64,000 bases of DNA, from NCBI GenBank assembly GCA_002439875.1, contig DJQB01000025.1, forward strand, positions 1-64,000. The letters are read 5' to 3'. The DNA comes from Bacteroidales bacterium UBA6397. Lineage in GTDB: Bacteria > Bacteroidota > Bacteroidia > Bacteroidales > UBA932. Below the pieces are notes generated by a model. The model did not search any database. It was not told the origin of the DNA and saw nothing but the letters and a program-made list of their open reading frames with translations. Shown here piece after piece: positions 17,530 through 26,490 of the stretch (within the stretch, counting starts at the first letter, position 1; each line of letters starts with the position of its first letter). Position numbers and translations under genes: made by a program.

Positions 17530-18866
17530 GGAAAGTGATTACCTACGGAACGTTTGACGTTCTCCACCAAGGACACATCAATCTGCTGCGCAGGGCCAAA
17601 GAGTTAGGCGACTGGCTGATAGTCGGAGTCACTACGGACAATTTCGACCTTGAGCGCGGCAAGCTCAACACACGAGACAGCGTTATGAAGCGGGTTCAGG
17701 CCGTCAAGGAAACAGGATTCGCAGACGAGGTCATCATTGAGGAGTATAAAGGTCAGAAAATCGATGACATCCAGAAGTACAATGTGGATGTGTTCGCGAT
17801 AGGCTCCGACTGGGAAGGCTATTTCGACTATCTTAAGGAGTACTGCGAAGTGGTCTATCTTCCTCGTACTCAAGGCATCTCTAGCACCATGCTACGAGAA
17901 GAGCAGATTTCAGTCAGAATCGGAGTGATCGGGACAGGCAGCATCGCGAGGCGTTTCATTCCTGAAGCAAAATTCGTCAGCGGAAATGTTGTCACCACTG
18001 CCTACAACCCTGACTACGATTCATGCGCGGAATTTTGTTCTGAGCATGGTATAAAAGCGGCCAAAAATCTGGAGGAGCTTTTGGAAAACTGTGACGCGGT
18101 CTATGTTGCTTCTCCTCACTACACTCATTTTGACTATGTGAAAGCAGCTTTGGAGGCCGGGAAAGATGTCCTTTGCGAAACGCCTTTCGTTCTTCATCTT
18201 TCTGAAGCCGAGAAACTTTACACTATCGCTGAATCCAATCACAGGACTTTGATGGTAGCTCACAAGACTGCTTACTGTCCAGCTTTCCGGCATCTTGTAA
18301 CGATGCTTAAATCGGGAGTCATCGGTAAAATCGTGGACATCAATGCTTCTGTCACCACACTGACTGATGAATTTTCCTCTAAACTCGATCACAACAGATT
18401 CGGAGGAAGCATGAACGAAAATGCGTGCTTCCCTCTCCTTCCGATCATCAAGTTGCTGGGCAGAGAGGTTCGCAACGTCAACTTCTATTCGATCATGAAG
18501 AATGATGTTGACATTTACACCAAAGCAGTGTTCCGTTACGACAACGCGACAGCCTCTTTTCAAGTAGGGCTCGGAGCCAAGACAGAAGGCAGCATGACTG
18601 TTTCCGGAACAAAGGGCTACATCTATGTCCCGGCTCCATGGTGGAAGACGGATTACTTCGAACAGCGCTTTGAAGATCAGAACCTTAACAGAAAATGCTT
18701 TTTCCCTTTCATGGGAGAAGGCCTAAGGTATGAGATCCGAGAGTTCATCTCCCACATACTCAATCCTGATCAAAGCATCTATCTTCTGACAAAGGAAGAG
18801 ATTCTGAAAATGACTGAAGTCCAAGAGGACCACATAAACGGGAAAAATGTTTTCAAACTAAGCTAA
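17526..18866 (+). CDS. Fusion: TagD-like cytidylyltransferase + Gfo/Idh/MocA-like domain
   Basis: 446 residues. Residues 1-about 128 are a glycerol-3-phosphate cytidylyltransferase-type domain: TYGTFDVLHQGHINLLRRA carries the HxGH nucleotide site and RTQGISSTML the second signature. Residues about 130-446 are a Gfo/Idh/MocA domain with a Rossmann loop (RIGVIGTGSIARRF). In this domain the normally conserved Glu-Lys-Pro motif reads CETP (217-220), so the catalytic Lys is Thr, and the later acid/His motif reads NENAC (297-301). The domain may thus bind a dinucleotide without standard dehydrogenase chemistry, or use another mechanism. Coupled to the aminotransferase upstream (four-base overlap) and the LicD downstream (three-base gap). 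Likely role: making and activating a CDP-alcohol head group. Confidence 0.86.
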   Translation: MRKVITYGTFDVLHQGHINLLRRAKELGDWLIVGVTTDNFDLERGKLNTRDSVMKRVQAVKETGFADEVIIEEYKGQKIDDIQKYNVDVFAIGSDWEGYFDYLKEYCEVVYLPRTQGISSTMLREEQISVRIGVIGTGSIARRFIPEAKFVSGNVVTTAYNPDYDSCAEFCSEHGIKAAKNLEELLENCDAVYVASPHYTHFDYVKAALEAGKDVLCETPFVLHLSEAEKLYTIAESNHRTLMVAHKTAYCPAFRHLVTMLKSGVIGKIVDINASVTTLTDEFSSKLDHNRFGGSMNENACFPLLPIIKLLGREVRNVNFYSIMKNDVDIYTKAVFRYDNATASFQVGLGAKTEGSMTVSGTKGYIYVPAPWWKTDYFEQRFEDQNLNRKCFFPFMGEGLRYEIREFISHILNPDQSIYLLTKEEILKMTEVQEDHINGKNVFKLS

Positions 18867-18869
18867 ACA

Positions 18870-19697
18870 ATGAGACAACTTACTCTTAAAGAGTTGCAGT
18901 CATTCAACCTTGAGATTCTCAAGGATGTGGCTGGCTTCTGCGAAAGAAGCGGGATAAGATATTCACTAGGCTACGGGACACTTCTGGGAGCCGTACGTCA
19001 TAAGGGGTTCATTCCTTGGGATGACGACATTGATGTCATGATGCCAAGGGAGGATTACGAAAGGTTCAGAACCCTATACCGCTCAGATAAATATTCCTTC
19101 ATTGACAACCGCAACACTCCGGACTGCTACATCGCTTTCGGGAGGGTTTGCGACACAGAAAAGACGACTGCATCAAGTTGCATACCTTGGGTCAAGAAGG
19201 ATGTCGGAGTGTGGATTGACATATTCCCGATTGACAGGGTTCCTGATGATATGGAAACATTCAGAAGGATTTATGATTCCTTGTTGCTGCTCATGAAATT
19301 CAATCTTGGAATCCGCAAGGTACACACATTTTCTTCATCTAGACTTTCCATAAGGAAAAGGCTGAAAGTCTGGCTTCTAAAAAGAATGCACCCAAGGCTG
19401 ATCAAAAGGGATCCTGCCGACATTGTCAAGGACATGAACACATTGATCTCGCTTGTCTCACCCGCAGAAAGCAAACATTGGTCACAGCTTTGCTGTCCGG
19501 ATGCAGGGACCGATGAGTTCTTCAATGAAGATGAGATTAATGAATATGTCAAAATGCCTTTTGAAGACAGCGAGTTCTATGTCTGGAGCGGCTACGACAA
19601 GATTCTTCGTGACTCCTACGGGGATTTCATGACGCTTCCGCCTAAGAAAAAGCAAAGGCCTCTTCAAAACTACATCACATTCTTCTGGAAGGACTAG
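18870..19697 (+). CDS. licD: LicD-family phosphotransferase (copy 2)
   Basis: 275 residues. The core GIRYSLGYGTLLGAVRHKGF, PWDDDIDVMMPREDYERFR is intact, with the DDDID aspartates. A later VGVWIDIFPID segment is also typical of the family. It is the last gene of the aminotransferase-cytidylyltransferase operon, so it is the best candidate to use the CDP-linked product made by that operon. The stop is followed by a REP-like repeat and a conserved-core hairpin, and then by uvrA facing the other way. Confidence 0.9.
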   Translation: MRQLTLKELQSFNLEILKDVAGFCERSGIRYSLGYGTLLGAVRHKGFIPWDDDIDVMMPREDYERFRTLYRSDKYSFIDNRNTPDCYIAFGRVCDTEKTTASSCIPWVKKDVGVWIDIFPIDRVPDDMETFRRIYDSLLLLMKFNLGIRKVHTFSSSRLSIRKRLKVWLLKRMHPRLIKRDPADIVKDMNTLISLVSPAESKHWSQLCCPDAGTDEFFNEDEINEYVKMPFEDSEFYVWSGYDKILRDSYGDFMTLPPKKKQRPLQNYITFFWKD

Positions 19698-19703
19698 CCA
19701 GTG

Positions 19704-19728
19704 GTCACTGAGCCTGTCGAAGTGACCG
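19704..19728. repeat. REP-like palindromic repeat
   Basis: A 25-base unit: GGTCACT, 11 bases, AGTGACC. Its reverse complement matches 23 of 25 bases of 49906-49930, which lies inside the GH106 coding sequence. It sits six bases after the LicD stop. Confidence 0.7.
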
Positions 19729-19754
19729 CGAGTTTAAGATTTTCGTCAACTAAC

Positions 19755-19820
19755 GGTCAGAAAAAAATCAAATTGGAAATTTTGCACGTTACCAAAATTT
19801 CCAATTTGATTTTCCTGACC
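19755..19820. repeat. Intergenic hairpin with conserved 24-base core (copy A)
   Basis: Left arm 19755-19784 and right arm 19793-19820 pair over 26 bases with one small bulge, around the loop CACGTTAC (19785-19792). The core AAATTTTG-CACGTTAC-CAAAATTT recurs, inverted, with 23 of 24 identities in the hairpin at 38945-39018. There is no T tract, so it does not look like an intrinsic terminator, although it lies between convergent genes. Confidence 0.8.
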
Positions 19821-19888
19821 ATAGATAAAGAATCAGGGATATATCCCTGTCAAGGAAATTTTAATATCAGTCGGTGATATAGCATTGG

Positions 19889-22753
19889 CTACCCACGAAG
19901 ATACTTCGCCGTCCAGGACTGCCCATTCCTGATCATGTCCTCCGGTGTGCCGGCGAAGACCACCTGACCGCCGTTGTCTCCGGCCTCGGGGCCGAGGTCG
20001 ATCACCCAGTCAGCGGCCTTGATGACATCCAGATTGTGCTCCACGACAATCACCGTGTGACCGTTGCGGATCAGGAAATCAAAGGCTTTCAGCAGTTTCT
20101 CCACATCATAGAAATGCAGTCCGGTCGTCGGCTCGTCGAACAGAAACAAAATCTTTTTACGCACATTGTCGGGATCGTCCTCGTTCTTGGACAGGAACCA
20201 CGCCAGCTTGATCCTCTGGCTCTCGCCGCCGGAAAGCGTTGACGAGCTCTGACCGAGCTTTATGTAGGAAAGTCCCACATCCACAAGCGGCTGGAGTTTA
20301 CGCGCGATCTGTTTGGACAGTTCCTCCGGCTGAGAGCCGAAGAACGAGATCGCCTCCTCGACGCTCATGTTCAGGATGTCGTCGACGTTCCTGCCTTTGA
20401 ACCTGACCTCAAGGATGTCCGGCTTGAAGCGCTTGCCTCCGCACGTCTCGCAGACCATAGTCACGTCAGCCATGAACTGCATAGGAATCCGCACGAATCC
20501 GTCACCCTGACATTCTGGACATCGTCCGCCGTCCTGGTTGAACGAGAAGAAGGACGGAGTGTAACCGTTGATCTTGGCATATTGCTGATCAGCAAGAAGT
20601 TTGCGGATGTCATCGTAGACCTTGAGATAGGTCACGGCGTTGGAGCGGGAGCTCTTCCCTATCGGGTTCTGGTCGACATATTCAACATTCTTGATGCGGT
20701 CGATGTTGCCGGAGATCTTTCTGAATATTCCCGGAAGGTCGCCGGTCTGGTTGATCATGCGGTAGAGCGCAGGGTAGAGTATGTCCCCCACGAGGGAGGA
20801 CTTGCCGCTGCCGCTGACCCCGGAGACCACGGTAAGGACACCCAGCGGAAACTTCACATCTATATTCTTAAGATTGTGCTCCTGAGCTCCTTCCACCGTT
20901 ATTGAATAGGTCCACGGGTGCTTTTCCCTGACATAGCGGGAACGCTGCCCGGTCAGGTACTGGAGCGTCAGGGAATTGTCCATTACCTTCGCTGGAACCT
21001 TGTCACCGATCCTTCCCTGAAAGACAATCCGTCCGCCGTTCACTCCGGCGTACGGTCCCATGTCGATCAGCACATCGGCCGCCCGGATGATCTCCTCGTC
21101 GTGCTCGACCACAACGAGTGTGTTGCCGATGTCACGAAGTTTGCTAAGCACACCGATAAGCCGCTCGGTGTCACGCGGATGGAGTCCTATGCTCGGTTCG
21201 TCCAGAATGTACATCGAGCCGACCAGCGAACTGCCCAAAGCCGTCACCAGATTGATTCTCTGGCTCTCTCCTCCGGAAAGGGTGTTGCATGCGCGGCTCA
21301 AGGTCAGGTACGACAAACCTACGTCCTTGATGTATTCCAGGCGCGCTACGATCTCCTCAACCGCCTTGCGGACGATGGATGTCTCATAGTCGGTCAGCCT
21401 CAGACAAGAGAAGAAATCCAGCAGCTCATCAATGTTCATGTCAAGCAGATCCGCTATCGTCTTCCCGCCGACTTTCACGTACAACGCCTCTGGACGGAGT
21501 CTCGTGCCGTGGCAGGCGTGACAGGTGGTACGGCCGGAGAAACGGCTGAGCATATACTTGTACTGGATCTTGTACCTTTGGGACTCCACCCATTTGAAGA
21601 ACTCGTTGATGCCGATGATCGAATTGTCGTCACCCTCAACGCTGTGCCCGTCCCAGATGATGTCCTTGACTTTCTGCGACAGGTTGCAATACGGCTCGAA
21701 AATCGGAATCCCGTAACGTGGAGCGACCTTGATCAGATGATCCCTGAACCAGCCCATCGACTCCCCTTTCCAACAGGCGATGGCGCCGTCGTAGATGCTC
21801 TTGGTCTTGTCCGGAATAACCAGATCCTCACTGACCCCGATGATTTTTCCGAGGCCTCCGCAGACAGGACAGGCGCCCAGAGGGCTGTTGAACGAGAAGA
21901 GATATTCATCAGGCTGGCGGAATGTCATTCCGTCAAGTTCGAAGCGGTTGGAATATTCCTCCACGGAATTGTCCTTACGGAGGATGAGTTTGCCCTCCCC
22001 AACCCTGAACGCCGTGTCGATCGACGACCGCAGCCTGGTCTGAAGATCCTCCCATTCGTTCTGCGACCACGGAGATCCGTCTTCCGAATATGGCAGGCAC
22101 TCTTTGAATGTCGGAAGTTTCAGACGATCGACCAGCAAATCAAGATGCTCCGGGTATTCACCTTTGTCCGCCATCCTCATTATGTCCTCAATACGGATGA
22201 TGCCGTCATCTCCGAAGAACCGGGAATATCCCTCCTCCTTGAGACGGAGCATCAGCTCGACCTTGTCCTCCCTGCCTGACCAGTTCAAGTCAGCGAGAAT
22301 ATACGCCGTCTTAGAATCGCCACTTAAAATACTGGCCATCACATCGTTGACGCTGTGGCATTTGACCTCATTGCCGCTGACGGGGGAATATGTCCGTCCG
22401 ATGCGCGCGAAGATTATGCGGAGGTAGTCGTAGATCTCGGTTGTCGTGGCGACGGTCGAGCGGGGGTTCTTGACATTGACCTTCTGCTCGATCGCGATGG
22501 CCGGCGGTATACCTTCTATGGACTCCACATCCGGCTTGCTCATCCTGCCAAGGAACTGGCGCGCATAGGATGAAAGGCTCTCGGCGAAACGTCTCTGCCC
22601 TTCGGCGAAAAGCGTGTCGAAAGCCAGGGATGACTTACCCGAGCCGGAAATGCCGGTCACAACCACGAGCTTGTTCCTCGGGATCTCGACCGTGATGTCC
22701 TTAAGGTTGTTCACCTTGGCTCCTTTTATGATGATATTGCCGTCTTCTGTCAT
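19889..22753 (-). CDS. uvrA: Excinuclease ABC subunit A
   Basis: 954 residues, full length. Two ABC ATPase halves: Walker [13 protein letters not shown] and [12 protein letters not shown], signatures [12 protein letters not shown] and [12 protein letters not shown], Walker [15 protein letters not shown] and [14 protein letters not shown]. Two zinc modules are present (CPVCGG...CHACHG in the first half; CPECQGDGF...CETCGGKRF in the second). UvrA finds bulky DNA lesions and loads UvrB in nucleotide excision repair. It stands alone on the minus strand. A TAAATTTG word (minus, near 22776-22783) may be its -7 box. Confidence 0.98.
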   Translation of the reverse strand: MTEDGNIIIKGAKVNNLKDITVEIPRNKLVVVTGISGSGKSSLAFDTLFAEGQRRFAESLSSYARQFLGRMSKPDVESIEGIPPAIAIEQKVNVKNPRSTVATTTEIYDYLRIIFARIGRTYSPVSGNEVKCHSVNDVMASILSGDSKTAYILADLNWSGREDKVELMLRLKEEGYSRFFGDDGIIRIEDIMRMADKGEYPEHLDLLVDRLKLPTFKECLPYSEDGSPWSQNEWEDLQTRLRSSIDTAFRVGEGKLILRKDNSVEEYSNRFELDGMTFRQPDEYLFSFNSPLGACPVCGGLGKIIGVSEDLVIPDKTKSIYDGAIACWKGESMGWFRDHLIKVAPRYGIPIFEPYCNLSQKVKDIIWDGHSVEGDDNSIIGINEFFKWVESQRYKIQYKYMLSRFSGRTTCHACHGTRLRPEALYVKVGGKTIADLLDMNIDELLDFFSCLRLTDYETSIVRKAVEEIVARLEYIKDVGLSYLTLSRACNTLSGGESQRINLVTALGSSLVGSMYILDEPSIGLHPRDTERLIGVLSKLRDIGNTLVVVEHDEEIIRAADVLIDMGPYAGVNGGRIVFQGRIGDKVPAKVMDNSLTLQYLTGQRSRYVREKHPWTYSITVEGAQEHNLKNIDVKFPLGVLTVVSGVSGSGKSSLVGDILYPALYRMINQTGDLPGIFRKISGNIDRIKNVEYVDQNPIGKSSRSNAVTYLKVYDDIRKLLADQQYAKINGYTPSFFSFNQDGGRCPECQGDGFVRIPMQFMADVTMVCETCGGKRFKPDILEVRFKGRNVDDILNMSVEEAISFFGSQPEELSKQIARKLQPLVDVGLSYIKLGQSSSTLSGGESQRIKLAWFLSKNEDDPDNVRKKILFLFDEPTTGLHFYDVEKLLKAFDFLIRNGHTVIVVEHNLDVIKAADWVIDLGPEAGDNGGQVVFAGTPEDMIRNGQSWTAKYLRG

Positions 22754-22852
22754 AGTTTAAAATTTCAGAACAACAAATTTACGAATAATTGTCCGTATTC
22801 GCGGCACTGTTTGATCCAAAGAAGAAGAGGCGTGATTATCGGCCGAAAAGAG

Positions 22853-24391
22853 TCACTTGGCAACGCCGTGATAACTGAAGTCATAGAAATCAGCGAAGGT
22901 TCCATCCTCTCCCGTGGCGAACAACCCCAGAACGATTCCGGTGAATCCGGAAGCGGTCTCGCTGCTGAGGTAACGGGTGTTCATCTGCCCGAGATGACGG
23001 TAATCCTTTCCGTCCGGAGACCAGGAGAAAACATAAACATATTCATTGCCCTCGACCTTGAGCCAGATTTTCCCGTCGGAAGCAGGAAACGACTCAATAT
23101 GAGTCAATTCGCCAAGTCTGTAGCGGACATTGACCTCTCGTCCTTTAAGATAAAGGTCATAATGCGAGCCGGCGTCCATAAACACAGTGAGTCCGGCCTC
23201 GGCACCATCGCCGACACTCAGGGAAGTCTCCGCGCGGAAGAATATGTCCTCCTGGCGGCGACCGATGAATGTAGGAGAGATGTGGGTCTCATCCAAATTT
23301 TCTTTGGAGGCCTTCAATCTCAATGATTTTCCTGTCCACAGATAGTTCTCCATAAACGGATTACGAAGATACACCCAATCATGTCCGCATCTATCCTTGC
23401 TGAAATCAAGTGAAACAGGAGCCTTGTCAACAGGGTGAAGCGGAAGGGTCGGAACATTCATGTCCAGATAAAGCTCTCCGTTCCCGTTCACTGAGGGCCA
23501 ACTTCCTTCCGGCCACTCAACCGGTGCCATAAACGTCTCACGTCCAAGAAGATGATGGCTTCCACCCTGCGTCCTGAACCCAAGGCAGGCCATCCACCAG
23601 GAACCGTCGGCCGCCTGGACAAAATCTCCGTGTCCCAGACCTTGAATCGGATTAGCCTGAGAGCTCATCGTACAATGCGTAAGGATCGGATTGTCAGGGT
23701 TTCCCTCATAAGGGCCGTCAATCGAACGACTTCTGGCGATGGTCACCTTATGGGCATATTCAGTGCCACCCTCGGCTATCAGCAGGTAGAACCATCCATC
23801 CTTCCGGTAAAGGTGCGGGCCCTCCGGGTAGCGTCCGCCGGTTCCCCGCCATATCTCTTTGATCTCGCCCAGTTTCTCACCGGTCATCGGATCAATCTCG
23901 CAAAGGACGATTCTGCCGTCCGCAGTACCAGTGTACCAACATTTTCCGTCATAGAAAAACAGTGACGGGTCGATGCCTCCAATATCGACATAGACAGGAT
24001 CCGACCATTCACCCTCCGGATTGTCAGTGTGGACAATCATATTCCCTCCGTGGCCTGTGTTTGTCGTGATCATATAAAAGACACCATCATGGTAACGGAT
24101 AGTTGGCGCATAGATTCCTCCCCACGACAGTGCGTCCGTCAGATCAATCTGCGAGCGACGGTCAAGGACGTTTCCGATCTGTTCCCAATTCACCAGATCC
24201 TTGCTGTGGAATATCGGAACCCCTGGGAAATACTGGAACGAGCTGTTAACAAGATAGTAGTCTTCACCGACAGCGCAGACACTCGGATCAGGATGGAATC
24301 CCTTGATAACAGGGTTATCATATCCATACGACGGCAGCGGACAGAACGTAATGGCGGCCACAAGAATCAGCATCAAACGGGAAAATCGCAT
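22853..24391 (-). CDS. Secreted GH43 glycosidase (beta-xylosidase/arabinofuranosidase type)
   Basis: 512 residues from the ATG at 24389-24391, which has a TTAGGA just upstream; earlier starts at 24424 or 24433 are less likely because they lie at or near the predicted transcript start. A signal peptide ends near PSYG. The five-bladed propeller carries the three GH43 acids: Asp in GFHPDPSV, Asp in GGIDPSLF, Glu in RYPEGPHL. The C-terminal 180 residues form a beta-sandwich as in GH43 xylosidases with a C2 domain. Family members release xylose or arabinose from hemicellulose side chains. No Sus transporter pair is near, so it is a stand-alone enzyme. Linkage specificity is not readable. Confidence 0.88.
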   Translation of the reverse strand: MRFSRLMLILVAAITFCPLPSYGYDNPVIKGFHPDPSVCAVGEDYYLVNSSFQYFPGVPIFHSKDLVNWEQIGNVLDRRSQIDLTDALSWGGIYAPTIRYHDGVFYMITTNTGHGGNMIVHTDNPEGEWSDPVYVDIGGIDPSLFFYDGKCWYTGTADGRIVLCEIDPMTGEKLGEIKEIWRGTGGRYPEGPHLYRKDGWFYLLIAEGGTEYAHKVTIARSRSIDGPYEGNPDNPILTHCTMSSQANPIQGLGHGDFVQAADGSWWMACLGFRTQGGSHHLLGRETFMAPVEWPEGSWPSVNGNGELYLDMNVPTLPLHPVDKAPVSLDFSKDRCGHDWVYLRNPFMENYLWTGKSLRLKASKENLDETHISPTFIGRRQEDIFFRAETSLSVGDGAEAGLTVFMDAGSHYDLYLKGREVNVRYRLGELTHIESFPASDGKIWLKVEGNEYVYVFSWSPDGKDYRHLGQMNTRYLSSETASGFTGIVLGLFATGEDGTFADFYDFSYHGVAK

Positions 24392-24443
24392 ATTCCTAAA
24401 TCTTATCATACGGGAAAGGATCATTATATTCAATTAATAATCA

Positions 24444-24474
24444 CAAAGATAGGAATATTATCATACAAAAACAA
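24444..24474 (-). promoter_or_regulatory. Promoter of the GH43 gene
   Basis: Minus strand: TTG (24472-24474), 20 bases, TATCTTTG (24444-24451). It predicts a start of transcription near 24437, which supports the downstream ATG at 24391. Confidence 0.65.
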
Positions 24475-24546
24475 CCTCTTTCGTAACCTTTCTTACAAAG
24501 CAAGGTTGCAGAATTGCCGGAAATTGAATAAATTTGCGGAGGGAAT

Positions 24547-24617
24547 TGAGGTATGGTGTAATGGTAGCACTACAGATTTTGGTTCTGCCAGTTCAGGTTC
24601 GAGTCCTGATATCTCAA
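24547..24617 (+). tRNA. tRNA-Gln (anticodon TTG)
   Basis: Acceptor TGAGGTA pairs with TATCTCA, D arm GTGT/GCAC, anticodon loop TTTTGGT (anticodon TTG) on the stem ACAGA/TCTGC with one A-C mismatch at its base, T arm TCAGG/CCTGA. The leading T and discriminator A suit tRNA-Gln. CCA is not encoded. Confidence 0.88.
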
Positions 24618-24623
24618 CTTGGG

Positions 24624-24652
24624 AAGGAGAAACACGACGTTTCTCCTTTTTT
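24624..24652 (+). terminator. Intrinsic terminator after tRNA-Gln
   Basis: AAGGAGAAAC pairs with GTTTCTCCTT around a five-base loop, followed by a run of T to 24652. Confidence 0.88.
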
Positions 24653-24788
24653 GGTAACGGGACGATTTTGTCAACGGGTCAACATGTTTTGTCGAACATA
24701 TTAATGTTCAAGCAGCTACAGAATTTTTCCGGTCATCGTCAGAATAAACTCATAATAAACTTACTTCAAACAATTAATCCATCACGCA

Positions 24789-25364
24789 ATGAAAGGGGTA
24801 CACATTTATTTAGCCGACGGCTTCGAGGAAATCGAGGCTCTCGCCACTCTTGATGTTCTCCGCAGAGGAGGAATCGATGCCAAAACTGTCTCGATCACGG
24901 ATAACGGGACTGTGACCGGAGCGCACGGAGTACAAGTCGCAGCGGATTTGACCTGGAGCGGATTCGAAGCATCCGCTCCGCGCGAGAGGACTGGCTCTGC
25001 CGATGTTATGGTCTTCCCGGGAGGAATGCCCGGTACAAAGAACCTTGCGGAAAAACAGGAGTTAATTAATATGATGAAGCGGCATTATGCCGATGGAGGG
25101 ACAGTAGCGGCCATCTGCGCTGCGCCAGGACTCATAGTCTCACAGCTTCCGACGTTGGAAGGCAAGAAGTTCACCTGCTACGACGGATTCGACAAGGCTC
25201 CTGCGGCGAAAGGCGGTGAATATGTCAAGGCTCCATTCGTGGCTGACGGCAATCTTATCACTGGCCGAGGACCTGGATGCGCCGTCGATTTCGCACTCGC
25301 GATTGTGGCGCACCTCAAAGGTTACGTCCTTGCGTCGGAAGTCCGCGCAGCGATGATGATTTAG
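24789..25364 (+). CDS. DJ-1/PfpI family protein
   Basis: 191 residues, cytoplasmic. Opens VHIYLADGFEEIEALATLDV with the family's conserved Glu, and has the nucleophile elbow AAICAAPGLIV with the reactive Cys. The GGMPGTKNL and ITGRGPGCAVDFAL segments are also typical of the bacterial DJ-1 (YajL/ThiJ-like) branch. Proposed family roles include oxidative-stress sensing and glyoxalase or deglycase-type chemistry; which applies here is open. It contains a short insertion (ASAPRERTGSAD) compared with common members. Single gene, ended by the terminator at 25482-25513. Confidence 0.88.
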   Translation: MKGVHIYLADGFEEIEALATLDVLRRGGIDAKTVSITDNGTVTGAHGVQVAADLTWSGFEASAPRERTGSADVMVFPGGMPGTKNLAEKQELINMMKRHYADGGTVAAICAAPGLIVSQLPTLEGKKFTCYDGFDKAPAAKGGEYVKAPFVADGNLITGRGPGCAVDFALAIVAHLKGYVLASEVRAAMMI

Positions 25365-25481
25365 CAACAGCCATGCTTGTGGCCAGACTTGCCGACGGGA
25401 TAATGCCGCCGCTTTCTTACCATAGCACAAAAGCAGACCCACCATATCCTGCGGGCATCATGTTTTGGTCGAAAACGAAAG

Positions 25482-25513
25482 AAAGGTCCGGAATGAACTT
25501 CCGGCCTTTTTTT
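25482..25513 (+). terminator. Intrinsic terminator downstream of the DJ-1 gene
   Basis: AAAGG-CCGGAA pairs with TTCCGG-CCTTT around TGAAC (one bulged T on the left), then seven T. It lies about 120 bases after the stop. Confidence 0.8.
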
Positions 25514-25613
25514 GGGGATAGGTAGAACATTCCTATCTTTTGCTATGTTGGTCGCTGAACCACCGCTAATGCGTGACAGCAAGGGAATAATAGGGCAGAA
25601 TTTGGGAGAAAAG

Positions 25614-25656
25614 AAAAAGTCTCTCAAACTGTTGAATGACAACTTGAGAGACTTTC
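25614..25656 (-). terminator. Intrinsic terminator after tRNA-Asp
   Basis: On the minus strand AAAGTCTCTCAAG and TTTGAGAGACTTTTT form a long stem with a T tract, starting just after the tRNA-Asp 3' end. Confidence 0.8.
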
Positions 25657-25658
25657 TG

Positions 25659-25732
25659 CGGTGCGGAAGGGACTCGAACCCTCGACCTCCGGCGTGACAG
25701 GCCGGCATTCTAACCAGCTGAACTACCGCACC
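25659..25732 (-). tRNA. tRNA-Asp (anticodon GTC)
   Basis: Minus strand: acceptor GGTGCGG pairs with CCGCACC, D arm GTTC/GAAT region, anticodon stem CCGGC/GCCGG around CTGTCAC (anticodon GTC), T arm GAGGG/CCCTT with TTCGAGT. CCA is not encoded. Confidence 0.95.
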
Positions 25733-25817
25733 TTGCGAATTTTGCATCCGTCATTTAAGAATATTTTCTTGAATGCGGATGCAAAGATAGGCATTTTTAT
25801 TTTACTTGCAAACTTTT

Positions 25818-26255
25818 TTACTTAATTTCTATGTTTTTTTTCGCTGAAGATACTTCCTGCTTGAGAACCTTAGGGATGTTGATCTTCAGGACACCGTTGA
25901 CAACTGAAGCACTAATTTTCTCTTTCTCAACATCTTCAGGCAAAACCATAGTCTGTTGGAACTTTGAATATGAGAACTCACGCCTCAAATAATGACCGTG
26001 CTTCTTTTCTTCATTGTTCTCCTCTTTCTTCTCCATATTGATCACAAGATCGCCATTGTCATCAAGGCTTACCTTGAAATCGTCCTTGGTCATACCTGGA
26101 GCGGCAAGCTCAATGTCGTAGCTTTTCTCGTTTTCCAATACATTGATCGCTGGAGCGGTCGCATTGGCCCTAACCATCCAATCATTGTCAAAGAAATCAT
26201 TGAACATACTTGGTAACCAATTCTGGTTGTTGTTCTTTTTTGATACTGGTAACAT
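25818..26255 (-). CDS. Small heat-shock protein (Hsp20/alpha-crystallin)
   Basis: 145 residues from the ATG at 26253-26255, which has AGGAG upstream; a TTG at 26309 is rejected. The N-terminal arm (about 1-35) is followed by the alpha-crystallin domain: PAINVLENEKSYDIELAAPG, MTKDDFKVSLDDNGDLVINM, REFSYSKFQQTMVLPEDV, and ASVVNGVLKINIPK, with the conserved A-x-x-x-N-G-V-L. The C-terminal I/V-x-I anchor is present as NIEIK. It binds unfolding proteins as oligomers without ATP. The upstream region has a large palindrome (26367-26400) that might be regulatory or the terminator of the serine dehydratase gene. Confidence 0.93.
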   Translation of the reverse strand: MLPVSKKNNNQNWLPSMFNDFFDNDWMVRANATAPAINVLENEKSYDIELAAPGMTKDDFKVSLDDNGDLVINMEKKEENNEEKKHGHYLRREFSYSKFQQTMVLPEDVEKEKISASVVNGVLKINIPKVLKQEVSSAKKNIEIK

Positions 26256-26366
26256 AATTAAATCTCCTATTTTTATTTTTTTATTTATCTTTTTCGCCCG
26301 CTCTTTCAAGCGGACATCTAAAAGATAATCAATCGGCGTGCCGACATCACAGGAGTATCAAAACGA

Positions 26367-26400
26367 CGACATATTGTCTCGTTATTCTGACAATATGTCG
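26367..26400. promoter_or_regulatory. Perfect 12-base inverted repeat upstream of hsp20
   Basis: CGACATATTGTC, 10 bases, GACAATATGTCG, with five T on the right and a T-poor left flank. It lies between the serine dehydratase stop (26491, minus strand) and the hsp20 start (26255, minus strand). It may be a terminator or an operator; the T tract points to a plus-strand terminator, for which no gene is seen. Confidence 0.5.
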
Positions 26401-26490
26401 TTTTTAACTGTCTTTATGTCGAATATATGTCCTTAACCGTTTTTGGACTCTTGACACGCCTAAGGTCACTGACCGATAGCCGTCCATGGC

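Noticed and set aside
19755..19820. Conserved-core hairpins as integron attC sites
   Set aside because: No GTTRRRY core pair in the right places, no integrase and no gene cassettes.
20918..22279. Long plus-strand open frame (453 codons) opposite uvrA
   Set aside because: It is the antisense of a fully conserved uvrA; the translation has no family features and reflects codon bias.
26367..26400. CIRCE heat-shock operator upstream of hsp20
   Set aside because: The arms do not match TTAGCACTC-N9-GAGTGCTAA.
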